Below, piece after piece: positions 56,351 to 64,000 of a DNA stretch of 64,000 nt. Below the pieces are notes generated by a model that did no database searches, was not told the DNA's origin, and was given only the letters and a program-made list of their open reading frames with translations. The stretch spans positions 1-64,000 of the forward strand of contig CALSLT010000012.1 of NCBI GenBank assembly GCA_943787265.1, written 5' to 3'. The DNA is from an uncultured Planctomycetaceae bacterium (GTDB lineage: Bacteria > Planctomycetota > Planctomycetia > Planctomycetales > Planctomycetaceae). Both the position numbers and the translations under genes were made by a program. Numbering within the stretch: the stretch's first letter is position 1; each line of letters begins with the position of its first letter.

Positions 56351-57223
56351 ATGCGCGTTCTGATAATGCCCTTTGTGATTTTGTGCCCGTTGTGTGTCAG
56401 CGCGGCGGACGGATCGTCAACGAAGCCTGAGGCACTGTCACTCTGGAATGGCCCGGCTCCGATTGGCGACGGAACAACGGAAGACGTCGACGTTCGTGTG
56501 ACTCTGCATCGTCCAGCGAAGCCAAACGGCACGGCTATCGTGATCTGTCCGGGAGGCGGTTACGGAGGGCTTGTCACCGGCGGGGAAGGGCACGGCATTG
56601 CCAAGTGGCTGAACGGCCACGGAATCACGGGACTCGTGCTGGAGTATCGTCTGCCAAAGGGCCGCTCGTATGTTCCGCTGCTCGACGCCCAACGAGCGAT
56701 TCGCACGGCCAGAGCAAACGCGAAAGCCTGGAACCTGAATCCCAATAGGATCGGGATTATCGGTTTCTCGGCCGGCGGGCATCTAGCCTCGACCGCGGCG
56801 ACACATTTCGATTCCGGCGTCGCTCAATCAGACGATCGAGTCACGCGGCAGTCATCACGGCCGGATTTTGCAATCCTTGTCTATCCGGTCGTCACGATGG
56901 ATAAGTCGACACATGCTGGATCGAGACGAAACCTGCTCGGTGACAAGCCATCCGATGAGTTGATCGAATTATTCTCGAACGAGAAGCAGGTTACTGCCGA
57001 AACATGTCCGACCTACCTTGCTCACGCACTTGACGACCGTGTCGTCGTACCAGCCAACAGCCAGGCATTCCATGACGCTCTCAAGCAACTCGGCATTTCC
57101 ACTGAATATCTGAAGCTTCCCTCAGGAGGTCACGGCCTGAATGGATATAAAGGCCCAATGTGGGACGCATGGCAAGAGCAGTCGCTGGTTTGGCTCAACA
57201 AACTTCAATCTCAGAAGCCATGA
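56351..57223 (+). CDS. Secreted alpha/beta-hydrolase (esterase, acetyl-xylan-esterase-like)
   Basis: A 290-residue protein with a signal peptide (MRVLIMPFVILCPLCVSAAD). The oxyanion-hole region is VICPGGGYGGLVTGGEG, and the nucleophile elbow GFSAGGHLAST gives the catalytic Ser. The Asp lies in AHALDDRVVVPANS and the His in LPSGGHGLNGY. This is the BD-FAE/Aes-like hydrolase family, often deacylating plant or algal polysaccharides and often annotated near planctomycete sulfatases. The substrate is inferred only. It is 80 bases after the giant secreted protein gene and on the same strand, so the two may work on the same polymer. Confidence 0.85.
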   Translation: MRVLIMPFVILCPLCVSAADGSSTKPEALSLWNGPAPIGDGTTEDVDVRVTLHRPAKPNGTAIVICPGGGYGGLVTGGEGHGIAKWLNGHGITGLVLEYRLPKGRSYVPLLDAQRAIRTARANAKAWNLNPNRIGIIGFSAGGHLASTAATHFDSGVAQSDDRVTRQSSRPDFAILVYPVVTMDKSTHAGSRRNLLGDKPSDELIELFSNEKQVTAETCPTYLAHALDDRVVVPANSQAFHDALKQLGISTEYLKLPSGGHGLNGYKGPMWDAWQEQSLVWLNKLQSQKP

Positions 57224-57348
57224 TGACTTGAAGCTGTCATGTTTGGGCTTGCGACTTTGGCGAATTTGGAACGTCCTCGTGGCAGCGAAAGTTCTGAGGC
57301 TGAACATGTGGCAGTAGGGACGCCGGACCACAGAGGGGTGTCGCACAT

Positions 57349-57891
57349 TCAAAGTGAAATGCGCATGAGCTCCGGCCAGACCACGACACAGGTTGCGATC
57401 AGTGCTGACGGTGCCAGAAACAAACCTTGCTCAAGCGGCTTCTTCTCGTCTCGATGAAGTGGGATCCAGCTTCGTGCTTTTGCGACGGCGGCTGCATGTT
57501 CAAGGCCGCGACGAACGATCCCAACAATTCCGTATCGCCAGATGATGGCGGAGATGCCAAAAACGAATCCAATTGAGAACGTCCAGAGTAAAGCTTCGAT
57601 GCCTGACTGGAGCCCCAGAAAACTCCCGATCATTGCCAGGAGTTTGACATCGCCACCGCCCATCGCGAAGAAGACAAACGCCGTTAGCATGATCAGGCCG
57701 CAACTTAGAAATCCGGCCATTGCGAACCAGACGCCTGCCGCCCCGGATTCGGAGAGTCCAAGGCCAGCTGAGTTCAACACAACTCCTGCGATGATTCCCG
57801 GGTAACAGTTCCAGTTGTAGATGGTGTGCGAACGGGCGTCGGTCCAGGCAGAAACAGCCAGCAAGGCCAGGAGCACACCTACCGCGATCAT
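57349..57891 (-). CDS. A24-type prepilin peptidase (TadV/CpaA-like)
   Basis: A 180-residue membrane protease with ~6 helices. The two catalytic Asp residues are visible: SAWTDARSHTIYNW near residue 18 and the GxGD motif in FAMGGGDVKLLAMIG. It lacks the N-terminal methylase domain of PilD, as CpaA/TadV proteins do. It cleaves the leader of Flp-type pilins in the membrane. Two candidate pilin genes lie just upstream on the same strand (58001 and 58304). The start is ATG 57891; the longer frame upstream overlaps the pilin gene and is not membrane-like. Confidence 0.82.
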   Translation of the reverse strand: MIAVGVLLALLAVSAWTDARSHTIYNWNCYPGIIAGVVLNSAGLGLSESGAAGVWFAMAGFLSCGLIMLTAFVFFAMGGGDVKLLAMIGSFLGLQSGIEALLWTFSIGFVFGISAIIWRYGIVGIVRRGLEHAAAVAKARSWIPLHRDEKKPLEQGLFLAPSALIATCVVVWPELMRISL

Positions 57892-58000
57892 CTCAGGCCT
57901 TGTCGATCTTGTTGAGTGTCTAGAGCAGGGAAGTATTGGGTCATCTTCCGTAGGATGAGACGTCGGCGATGCATCCTCGCAGCAACGACTTCTGCCAGAT

Positions 58001-58228
58001 TCAAATACGTCCGCCACCGCCTGCTGCGGCGTCGTTGCTGCCTTCTTCGAGCTCGTCCAGACCCTGGTTGAAGTAGTCTCGAATTCGAGGCCAGCCAAAC
58101 TTGATCAGGAAGATCAGAATCGGAATCGCGATGGCCCCAATGATGAGGATAGTTTCAAGGCTGACTGCGCCACGCTCATCGCGGTGGACTTTGCGGAGCA
58201 GATCGCGAAATGTGACCTTCGAAGTCAT
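58001..58228 (-). CDS. Flp-like pilin, 75 aa
   Basis: Basic leader (RDLLRKVHRDERG) followed by the pilin processing site and hydrophobic helix: G-AVSLETILIIGAIAIPI, with Glu at +5 as in type IV/Flp pilins. The tail is acidic and Gly-rich (LDELEEGSNDAAAGGGG). Substrate of the neighbouring prepilin peptidase by inference. No tad ATPase or secretin gene is in view, so the rest of the assembly machine must be elsewhere. Confidence 0.72.
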   Translation of the reverse strand: MTSKVTFRDLLRKVHRDERGAVSLETILIIGAIAIPILIFLIKFGWPRIRDYFNQGLDELEEGSNDAAAGGGGRI

Positions 58229-58303
58229 CAGACTGTTCCTTGTCGTGCAATATTCGACGAATAGCTGTCGGTCTCGGACTTAACCAGTCGGAGATGAATT
58301 GTT

Positions 58304-58504
58304 TTACATCATCGGCCATGCAACCAGCGTGCAGACCATTTCGTAGCTTAACTGGATGATTCGTTTACCGGCAGGGATGGCAAATGCAACGAGAGGCAGG
58401 ATGACACCCAGAACAAGAATATAATCAAGCGTGGACACACCGGCACGCCGATGCGACGTCGCCTTCATCAAGCGGGCAGGATGGATGGTCCTTTGATTCT
58501 GCAT
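58304..58504 (-). CDS. Flp-like pilin, 66 aa
   Basis: Basic leader (RLMKATSHRRA) then G-VSTLDYILVLGVILPLVA, a pilin-type helix in which Asp replaces the usual Glu+5 region. It ends VCTLVAWPMM. ATG 58504 is chosen; an internal ATG at 58468 would leave a leader of only nine residues before the Gly. It lies 75 bases upstream of the other pilin gene and is probably co-transcribed with it. Confidence 0.65.
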   Translation of the reverse strand: MQNQRTIHPARLMKATSHRRAGVSTLDYILVLGVILPLVAFAIPAGKRIIQLSYEMVCTLVAWPMM

Positions 58505-58684
58505 TACGTCTCGCGAATTGCTTACTCATTCTCTCGGAATTTGTTGGAAGCAGCGTACAGGCTGATCGAATCCTGTGCCAGATGCCGTGTTTCCACAAGG
58601 TTGCGAAACGATTTCTGTTATGAGCTTTCAACAGGCAAAAATGTTGGTGTCGATGGGGGCGGCGTCACAGGGACCGGCTGAGGA

Positions 58685-60010
58685 CTATGTGGATTCGTTG
58701 TCTGGAGCAGACGGTTGCGACTTTCGTTCATTGATCGTTTCCATGCGTTGCTGAAGCTCAGCCTCGAATCCGCGATTTACAGGGCGGTAGTAACTTCGGT
58801 CGACGCCCAGGTAATCCTGATCGACCCAGCCATCTTCCGCACTGTGAGCGTATTCGTACCCTTCACCATGCCCGAGTCGTTCGGCACCTTTGTAGTGTGA
58901 ATCTTTCAGGTGAGTCGGGATTGGCAGAACTCGACGTTCGCGAACGTCCTGCATCGCCTCGTTGATGGCTGCGTATGCGGCGTTTGACTTCGGAGCCAGT
59001 GCTACATAAGTCGCGGCCTGTGAGAGCATGATCCGACATTCGGGCATCCCCACCATCAGTGTTGCCTGAGCGGCGGCATTGGCGATAACGAGTGCTTGAG
59101 GGTCGGCGTTTCCAACATCTTCGGATGCCGCGATCACGATTCGCCGGGCGAGAAACCTTGGGTCTTCGCCGGCTTCGAGCATTCGAGCCAGCCAGTAGAC
59201 GGCTGCGTCTGCGTCGCTTCCACGCATACTCTTGATCAGAGCGCTGGCGGAGTCGTAGTGCGCGTCGTCGTCGTACTGAATCGCCTTTTTCTGGATTGAT
59301 TCCTGCGCAATGTCCAGATCAATTTCTGAGCCCGGTACAGACAGGGCACTGATCTCCAAAGCGGTCAACGCTCGGCGAATGTCTCCATCGGAGACTTCGG
59401 CCAGAAAGCTGAGCGATTCGTCTGTTGCGGAAACGTTCAGATCGCCGAGTCCTCGCTCACTGTCCGTTAATGCCCGGTCAAGAACTGCTCGAACGTCTTC
59501 GGGCTCGACTGGTTTGAACTCGAATACCTGGCTTCGGCTAACCAGCGGCGAGACCAGTGAGAAGAATGGATTTTCCGTCGTGGCTCCGATCAGTCTTACA
59601 ACCCCGGATTCGACATCTGGTAGCAGCACGTCCTGCTGAGTTCTGTTGAAATGGTGCAACTCATCAACGAACAGCAACGTTGCTTTTCCGCCGGTTGCCA
59701 GGCGATCGCGTGCCTGATCGAGCAGAACTCGGACTTCCTTGACGCCCGCAGAAGCCGCGTTCAGCCGAGAAAAAACGGACTTCGTCTGACCAGCGATGAC
59801 TTCTGCAAGCGACGTCTTGCCGCAACCCGGCGGTCCATAAAAGATTACCGAAGAAAGACGGTCGGCCTCCAGAATTCGACGCAGCAGCTTTCCCTCGCCG
59901 AGAAAATGTTGTTGACCGACAAACTCGTCAAGGTTGCGAGGACGCATGCGAGCGGCCAGTGGCTTTGCCTTGTTAAGATTGTTCGCTTCCGCCTTTGCGA
60001 AAAGATTCAT
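58685..60010 (-). CDS. rarA: Replication-associated recombination protein A (AAA+ ATPase)
   Basis: A 441-residue clamp-loader-like ATPase (RarA/MgsA/WRNIP1) acting at stalled replication forks. The N-terminus MNLFAKAEANNLNKAKPLAA and RPRNLDEFVGQ is typical. Walker A is YGPPGCGKTSLAE, Walker B is LLFVDELHHFN, sensor 1 is IGATTENPFF, and the C-terminal MgsA tetramerisation domain has AASEDVGNADPQAL and YAAINEAMQDV. ATG 60010 is preferred over an in-frame start 20 codons earlier because homologs begin here. It starts 13 bases after the stop of the NosR-like gene, so the two share a transcript. Confidence 0.9.
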   Translation of the reverse strand: MNLFAKAEANNLNKAKPLAARMRPRNLDEFVGQQHFLGEGKLLRRILEADRLSSVIFYGPPGCGKTSLAEVIAGQTKSVFSRLNAASAGVKEVRVLLDQARDRLATGGKATLLFVDELHHFNRTQQDVLLPDVESGVVRLIGATTENPFFSLVSPLVSRSQVFEFKPVEPEDVRAVLDRALTDSERGLGDLNVSATDESLSFLAEVSDGDIRRALTALEISALSVPGSEIDLDIAQESIQKKAIQYDDDAHYDSASALIKSMRGSDADAAVYWLARMLEAGEDPRFLARRIVIAASEDVGNADPQALVIANAAAQATLMVGMPECRIMLSQAATYVALAPKSNAAYAAINEAMQDVRERRVLPIPTHLKDSHYKGAERLGHGEGYEYAHSAEDGWVDQDYLGVDRSYYRPVNRGFEAELQQRMETINERKSQPSAPDNEST

Positions 60011-60023
60011 GCTCGGTCTCGAG

Positions 60024-62261
60024 TCATTCTGAAGAGGAGTCACTGTTTGAGCCTGGAATCTGCAGTTCATCCCGGCCTGATCGCCGGCGAATCCATCCCA
60101 CGACTCGGCGAACTGACGGCCGGCGGATGATCAGGAGTTCCAAACGTCGCTTTCCGGGGAAATCTACCAGCATGACTCCGAGAAGTATCGTCAGTAGTCC
60201 CTGGCCAGGCAGAATAAGCATGGCCACTCCAGCGAGTAGAAGTACAATACCGATCACATTCTTGATGATTCGCCACAATAGTGAAGCAGTTGGATGTTGT
60301 TGCCGAAACTCGTTTTGTTCGTTGGCGGTCGCCATAAAATAGTCGGTTGGGATGCGAGCAACGAGCCACGGTACAGCGACGATCGAACCAATAAAGAGAG
60401 CAACGGAAAAGGCGGTCAGCCATTGCAGAGCACTCTTATATTCGGACAGAAGTGATTTGAGTTGCTCGCTGGTTTCGTCGAGGGAAAACTCGGGAAGTGA
60501 GCCCGTCGGAACGGAAAATCGCAGGGCCAGAGTCAGCAGGAACAGAAACGTTGCCAGCCAGTCCGTGCGGTTCCAGATGTCACTTTTCGAATTGAAGCGA
60601 ATGAACTCGAGCAACGCACCGGTTGGGCATCCGTATCGGCAATACGCCATTGGGATGAACAAGGAAGTTGCCAATCCAGCGATTGCGATGGTGATCGTCG
60701 CCGCGCCCGCGGCCTGGTAGACCCAGGCATCAAACGGTTCGAGGTCGACCAGGCTGAACGGGAGGTGCAACATGCTGATGACGACACACCAGGCCAACAG
60801 AACGAATGGGATGAGCGGGAGCGTGCGATGTAACCATCGAGGGACCGTCGGTTGCCAGGGAAGACGTTTCTTTGTCAGTTGTTGAATCGCTCCGTGGGGG
60901 CACAATTGATGACAGTAGATCTGCGTTTTCGAGAATGCGGGCACGAACAGAGCAGCAATGGAAACGGTCACCAGCCCGGCAGCGATTGCCCAGGGAACAT
61001 CGTTCTGAACCCAACCGATCAGAGTCGCCAGCGACAGCATGTCGCCATTGAGCAGGCCGAGAACAACGATGACGGTGGCCAGCAATCCGAACCGGACTGC
61101 TCGGAACTTCCGGAGATGGCTCAGCCCGATCATCAATCCTCCAGCGACGACAATCATTGTGGCAAGTTGTTGATTGTTCGGAGTCGTGGATGGCGGGGCA
61201 GGGGGAGCCCGTTCGACTTTGGTGGCGGCGTTTTTTGCGGCGGCGACCACGGCATCAGCAACATTCATGCTGGTCATCGTGGCGCCGGACACTCCCTCGA
61301 CGCGAGCTTCAAAGAGGTCGAGTCCTGCAAGTTCCGCCAGCGAGCGATCGTTGAACAGATTCAGGAAGTAGTCTTCGTCTTCGACGTACCCAACGTACTC
61401 CTCATTGTCAAAACTGCGGCGAAGCCGGATGCCGAGCACTTTCTCGTTAGCGTCCAACATGACCAGCGTGTCCGTAGGACCTTGATAGCCAACCAGATTG
61501 TCCGCGACAGGCGCCGTACGAAAAACGTAGCCGAGCAGTGAATCGTCGGCGCTCAGGATTCGATACAGGGCAGGGCGGTGCGGATCGAGGGCAAGTCTAG
61601 CGGCTGTCGGAAATCGGGTGGCGATTTCAGGTACCTCGATTTTGTCCGGGAATCGCAGTGACGGAACGGTGCCGCCGAGTCGATTGGCGATTGACTCGGC
61701 AATTGCCAGGCTTGTGAGAGTCGCTCCGGAAACTCCGTCGACGGAACTTCGGTTGGCGGCGGCGGTCCAGAGAATGCCCTGCCACGAGTTTAAGAATTTG
61801 CCCTGCTGCTCGATCAGGTCCACATGCTCGACGGTGTCTCGACTCCACAGGAGCTTAAGGCCGATGATTCTGTCGTCAGTGTCGAATGCAATCAGAATGT
61901 TGGTCGGTCCAGAGAACCCGACGATGCCGTCGGACTGGGGTGACGTCTGTACCACGAAGCCGAGTGGCTCGTTTTTGGCGTCGACGACTTCTTGTGTTCG
62001 GCGGCCAGGGTTGAACAGTCCTCCTTCAACGGCGTTCGGAAAGAAGGCCTTCAGAACGTTCACATCGACCGGTTGCTGGTCACGTGAGGCTTCCGCCGCG
62101 AGATAGCTTTGGTGCTGTTGTCTCAGCAGGAAAAGCACGCCGACGAGAATCGCCAACCTGACAGTATGCAGGACAACGGCTCGGATCGGACGCTTCTGTC
62201 GAGGCTTCAGCGGTTCATCACGAACGACAGGTAGCAGAATCGGCGGGGTTTCAGAGGTCAT
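60024..62261 (-). CDS. NosR/RnfG-like double FMN-binding, 4Fe-4S membrane protein with PGPGW-type C-terminus
   Basis: A 745-residue protein. A membrane anchor (VLHTVRLAILVGVLFLL) precedes two FMN-binding domains with SGATLTS (178-184) and SGATMTS (325-331), the form of covalent FMN attachment to Thr. Several membrane helices follow, with two iron-sulfur type motifs, YCHQLCPHGA (C450, C454) and YCRYGCPTGA (C541, C545), as in NosR/NapH membrane ferredoxin-like proteins. The last ~90 residues (GVAMLILPGQGLLTILLGVM onward) look like the small PGPGW membrane family fused on. It likely moves electrons across the membrane; the partner is unknown. ATG 62261 is chosen; a TTG 24 codons upstream adds only Arg-rich sequence. 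It is co-transcribed with rarA. Confidence 0.82.
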   Translation of the reverse strand: MTSETPPILLPVVRDEPLKPRQKRPIRAVVLHTVRLAILVGVLFLLRQQHQSYLAAEASRDQQPVDVNVLKAFFPNAVEGGLFNPGRRTQEVVDAKNEPLGFVVQTSPQSDGIVGFSGPTNILIAFDTDDRIIGLKLLWSRDTVEHVDLIEQQGKFLNSWQGILWTAAANRSSVDGVSGATLTSLAIAESIANRLGGTVPSLRFPDKIEVPEIATRFPTAARLALDPHRPALYRILSADDSLLGYVFRTAPVADNLVGYQGPTDTLVMLDANEKVLGIRLRRSFDNEEYVGYVEDEDYFLNLFNDRSLAELAGLDLFEARVEGVSGATMTSMNVADAVVAAAKNAATKVERAPPAPPSTTPNNQQLATMIVVAGGLMIGLSHLRKFRAVRFGLLATVIVVLGLLNGDMLSLATLIGWVQNDVPWAIAAGLVTVSIAALFVPAFSKTQIYCHQLCPHGAIQQLTKKRLPWQPTVPRWLHRTLPLIPFVLLAWCVVISMLHLPFSLVDLEPFDAWVYQAAGAATITIAIAGLATSLFIPMAYCRYGCPTGALLEFIRFNSKSDIWNRTDWLATFLFLLTLALRFSVPTGSLPEFSLDETSEQLKSLLSEYKSALQWLTAFSVALFIGSIVAVPWLVARIPTDYFMATANEQNEFRQQHPTASLLWRIIKNVIGIVLLLAGVAMLILPGQGLLTILLGVMLVDFPGKRRLELLIIRRPSVRRVVGWIRRRSGRDELQIPGSNSDSSSE

Positions 62262-62386
62262 GGCGTTCCGCCGCGTGATGACACCATTGTTCGCCCGACG
62301 ACGATTCTGCCAGCGTCTGGATTTTCGTGACAAACGCGGATGGGTGTGTCGCTCGTGCTCGCTGATCCGTTGCCAATGCTGACAAA

Positions 62387-64000
62387 CTATTCGACAGCCA
62401 GAACTTGAACGGCGTCGGCGTGCAGCGTTCCATTGGCTCCGTCTGTGGAGATGATCACCGAGACTGGCTCGTCCTTTTTGAGGTTGAAGTTCCCGACGCG
62501 AACAAAGTTGTTTTCCAAAGGAGCTTTCTCTCTCAGATTGACTGTGTGTGTGGTGCTGTCTGACTTTCTTGAGACAATGACTTTCGCGTTGCTTGCTCGA
62601 TTTTCATGGGCGAGAGCACTGATTCTGATGTCGAAACTGCCTGTTGCGGGAGCTTTGAAACTGTAAGTGATCTTTGAATTGCTATTGGCGCTGGCGTAGA
62701 GGTAGCCGTTTTCGATGTAACCCTTCAGCCCAGTGCCGTCGGTCCACTTGCCTTCCTTCTTAGCGGCGAGATCGTCGATGACCAGGCCTTTCAGTTTGCG
62801 GGCGGGAAGGCCCGTTGGGGGGCCGAATTTACCGGCGAGAGGTAGTGCGTCCTTAGGCACGGTGATCTCAGACGAAACCGTTTCGCGGCGAGCTTTGCCT
62901 GGCAGAACGAGTAGTTCCTTGAGTTCGTCGAGATATCGCTCGTAGACGTCCCGAGGGGTGCAACTTTGCAGCGTGCAGATGGAAGCTGCCTTGCCGACAA
63001 CTTCCCCCATCATTCCGCATGTCTTCATTACTCGAACGGTGCCAAGTGCCTGATGTGTCACGCTGATGCATCGGCCGGCCATGAACAGGTTGTCGATGTT
63101 GCGTGAGTAAAAGCAGCGATAGGGGACCGGGTACCCGTACGATCGATCGACGCGACGATCGTGGACCGCGTAGGAGATGAACGGGTTGTCCTTGAATTTT
63201 TCAGCGTATTGCTGTTTCGGATAATGAAGATCGATCGACCAGGTACTTGGAACGCAGCCATCTGGGAAATCTTTTTTGGCGACAACGTCGTCTTGATTCA
63301 GCACGACATCGCCCATCAGTCGCCGAGATTCACGCGGCCCTCCAACGTAAGCAATCCATGTCAGGAAGGCATTTTTGTGCTCCGCAGCTCCATCACGATT
63401 CTTCATCGCGTTGAATGCACCGTAGACGGCTCGCAGATTCCAGTCACGAATTGATTCGGCTCCGCCCAGTGGGTCTTTGTCGAAGCCGCTTTCCCAGAAC
63501 CATTGGCCGTGGAAGGCTCGTGGGTATGGGAAATCCTTCATATCCAGATCGAGAGCCCAGGGAGTCTGCGGGTAGGTTCGCGGTTTTTCGTCATTGGCCC
63601 AGGCCCACATATTGCTCATGCCCATGCGACCTTTGGGCTCCATTTCCCAATCGGCCTGAGCGAGATATCCGATGGTTCCGTGCCCCGTGCAGTCTGAGAA
63701 GAGTTTGCCTGTGAACCGGGAATGCTCACTGGTCCGCGTGTCGAATGCGTGGACAGCGACAACTCGGTTGTCTTCAGTATCAACTTTGTAGGCGTGGTGG
63801 TTCAGGAACAGATCGATGTTCTTTTCGGCGCGAACGATCGCTTCCTTTTTCGCGTCGCCGAACTCTTCGTAAGTGCCGGGGGATTTGGTGGCGTGGTCGC
63901 AGAACTCTTCGATGATCTCGCCGATTCGCGGGTACTTGCCGCGGCGGATGTTCCCCATTGCCCATACTCGAACCTCGCTGGAGCCATTGCCGCCAAGGAC
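62387..64000 (-). CDS. FAD-dependent oxidoreductase, C-terminal part (gene runs off the window)
   Basis: The visible 537 residues are open to the window edge, so the N-terminus with the FAD-binding GxGxxG lies outside. The sequence starts VLGGNGSSEVRVWAMGNIRR, and FSDCTGHGTIGYLA, YPVPYRCFYSRNIDNLFMAG and GTVRVMKTCGMMGEVVGKAA match the FAD_oxidored family (PF12831), large in planctomycetes. From ~400 on there is a beta-sandwich domain (KITYSFKAPATGSFDIRISA ... LHADAVQVLAVE), like a carbohydrate-binding module. Probably secreted or periplasmic, acting on sugars or organic acids; the substrate is not known. The ATG at 63958 lies inside the gene and is not its start. Confidence 0.82.
   Translation of the reverse strand, partial: VLGGNGSSEVRVWAMGNIRRGKYPRIGEIIEEFCDHATKSPGTYEEFGDAKKEAIVRAEKNIDLFLNHHAYKVDTEDNRVVAVHAFDTRTSEHSRFTGKLFSDCTGHGTIGYLAQADWEMEPKGRMGMSNMWAWANDEKPRTYPQTPWALDLDMKDFPYPRAFHGQWFWESGFDKDPLGGAESIRDWNLRAVYGAFNAMKNRDGAAEHKNAFLTWIAYVGGPRESRRLMGDVVLNQDDVVAKKDFPDGCVPSTWSIDLHYPKQQYAEKFKDNPFISYAVHDRRVDRSYGYPVPYRCFYSRNIDNLFMAGRCISVTHQALGTVRVMKTCGMMGEVVGKAASICTLQSCTPRDVYERYLDELKELLVLPGKARRETVSSEITVPKDALPLAGKFGPPTGLPARKLKGLVIDDLAAKKEGKWTDGTGLKGYIENGYLYASANSNSKITYSFKAPATGSFDIRISALAHENRASNAKVIVSRKSDSTTHTVNLREKAPLENNFVRVGNFNLKKDEPVSVIISTDGANGTLHADAVQVLAVE

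Overview
The window looks like chromosome of a planctomycete with a large, moderately GC-rich genome. The pointers are protein types rather than an rRNA gene: a giant secreted protein with the planctomycete export signature (LETLEVRQLLSA), an ECF sigma factor gene overlapping a Ser/Thr kinase gene, a zinc-ribbon MotA/TolQ gene followed by two coiled-coil TolR-like genes, a SUMF1-ankyrin fusion, thioredoxin-PDZ proteins, a double FMN-binding NosR-like protein, and IS66 and ISL3 transposases. No rRNA, tRNA or CRISPR array was seen.

Layout. 0-7 kb (+): SUMF1-ankyrin protein, thioredoxin/heme-c/PDZ protein with a decayed C-terminal duplicate 650 bp further on, a methyltransferase, a thioredoxin-fold exported protein whose CxxC motif reads U(TGA)-P-R-C, a DUF3592 membrane protein and folK. 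7-10 kb (-): three exported proteins, one very Cys-rich. 10.6-15.2 kb (+): topoisomerase IV-type parC-parE. 15.2-18.9 kb (-): MotA/TolQ-type channel gene plus two TolR-like partners. 19-21.5 kb: MGMT-like gene, an unknown gene, mnmA and a small gene, all frame-disrupted. 22-25.9 kb: IS66 remnant abutting an ISL3 element that truncates phoX. 26.6-36.2 kb: two paralogous copies of [54-aa membrane peptide + antiporter-like transporter] flank a signalling block (hybrid histidine kinase, REC-HATPase, REC-PP2C); one transporter copy is decayed. 36.7-45.1 kb: porin-like protein and an RND/adaptor/TolC-type efflux set with divergent promoters. 45.1-48.8 kb (-): beta-helix protein, ECF sigma factor, Ser/Thr kinase. 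49-57 kb (+): coiled-coil protein, a ~1,985-aa secreted protein with a 75-residue repeat and a G8/beta-helix part, and an esterase. 57-64 kb (-): prepilin peptidase with two Flp-like pilins, rarA, a NosR-like protein, and an FAD oxidoreductase running off the right end.

Two observations stand out. First, an in-frame TGA sits exactly where the first redox Cys of a thioredoxin-like motif belongs and is followed by a hairpin with bacterial SECIS-like geometry: a candidate selenoprotein. Second, a 17-bp unit repeated five times inside the ISL3 transposase breaks its frame; one copy (or 4, 7...) would restore it exactly, so it could act as a slippage on/off switch.

Caution: between about 17.3 and 24.2 kb, and at 47.2-48.8 and 55.4 kb, many single genes are split across frames by small indels while their protein sequence stays well conserved. 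This looks more like indel errors in the sequence than gene decay. These genes are typed 'pseudogene' only because the frame is broken as given.
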